A DNA stretch of 14,732 bases from an uncultured Collinsella sp. (GTDB taxonomy: Bacteria > Actinomycetota > Coriobacteriia > Coriobacteriales > Coriobacteriaceae): the NCBI GenBank assembly GCA_900552735.1, contig USBA01000025.1, forward strand, positions 1 through 14,732, written 5' to 3'. Position 1 is the stretch's first letter, and every line of letters starts with the position of its first letter. The notes beneath the pieces were generated by a model. The model saw only the letters and a list, made by a program, of their open reading frames with translations. It made no database searches and was not told where the DNA came from. Of the stretch, positions 14,516 to 14,732 are shown one piece after another. A program made the translations under genes and the position numbers.

Positions 14516-14732
14516 GAGCCAAAGGCCGAAGTTCAACAACAATCTTAGACAACCCCGCCGAGGAGAACGGGGACCTCGAGCCGCGGAAGCGGCGAGGAAC
14601 AAAGTCTTTGAAGCAAGTGACGGCAGGGAGGGTCTCCGGGGCCGGCTGGCGCGGGTTGAGTTTGTCGCGAGTTCCGCACGCAAAGGAAAGCACTTAATGT
14701 GCTTTCCGTCTTGCGCAGGACTGTAGAGCAGC
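14516..14732. other. Structured region at right edge with no convincing gene
   Basis: About 220 bp to the window edge has open frames on both strands but no recognised protein. Stem-loops seen are CCCCG/CGGGG (14553-14557 with 14568-14572), and CCTCG-AG-CCGC with a GGAA loop (14574-14597). The strongest is a 9-bp GGAAAGCAC/GTGCTTTCC hairpin (14685-14693 with 14699-14707), flanked by CGCAA/TTGCG. It could be the leader of a gene to the right, a small RNA, or a dispersed intergenic repeat. Confidence 0.4.

Noticed and set aside
14379..14726. Small genes at the right edge on either strand (14514-14726 plus, 14379-14693 minus)
   Set aside because: The frames overlap strong hairpins, lack ribosome binding sites and recognisable domains. 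The minus frame crosses the terminator and the end of the phosphoesterase gene.

Overview
The window is bacterial chromosome from a GC-rich organism (roughly 60% G+C by eye). It has dense genes, AGGAGG-type ribosome binding sites and hairpin/T-run terminators. The gene set is an intracellular 6-phospho-beta-glucosidase, LytS/LytTR two-component pairs, a membrane-anchored C39-like protein and an APC permease next to a metal-dependent amidohydrolase. Together with the protein style, this suggests a Coriobacteriia gut anaerobe such as Collinsella. That assignment is inference; no marker gene is present.

Layout, left to right. (1) The 3' part of a GH1 6-phospho-beta-glucosidase, cut by the window edge, with its terminator. 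(2) A gene-free, repeat-rich stretch bounded by inverted TTGGGGAC ends (about 1249-1537). (3) On the minus strand, a membrane-anchored C39-like cysteine peptidase-fold protein. (4) A divergent intergenic region of about 350 bp with several successive hairpins, leading into an operon of an APC amino-acid permease and a carboxylated-lysine amidohydrolase. (5) The first LytS-type kinase/LytTR regulator pair. (6) A zinc-dependent phospholipase C-like protein and a UMF1/Atg22-type MFS transporter. (7) An operon of a GT2-like glycosyltransferase, a second LytS-type kinase (4-nt ATGA overlap) and a second LytTR regulator, closed by a strong terminator. (8) A YfcE/MJ0936-type phosphodiesterase with a strong terminator, then about 220 bp of structured, apparently non-coding DNA.

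How the genes may work together. The permease and amidohydrolase probably import and hydrolyse a dipeptide, N-acyl amino acid or related amide. The two two-component systems are clear paralogues about 5 kb apart. Their kinases have only two N-terminal membrane segments plus a GAF-like region, not the multi-pass LytS sensor. The second system is translationally coupled to a glycosyltransferase, which points to control of a cell-surface glycan or response to envelope state.

The most unusual observation is in the leaders of the two two-component operons. Each has ATTGC/GCAAT half-sites near a -10-like box, followed by an intrinsic terminator ending only about 20-35 nt before the first start codon. 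Transcription from upstream would have to pass that terminator, so conditional termination shared by the two paralogous systems is possible. No CRISPR array, tRNA, rRNA, transposase gene or phage gene was seen.
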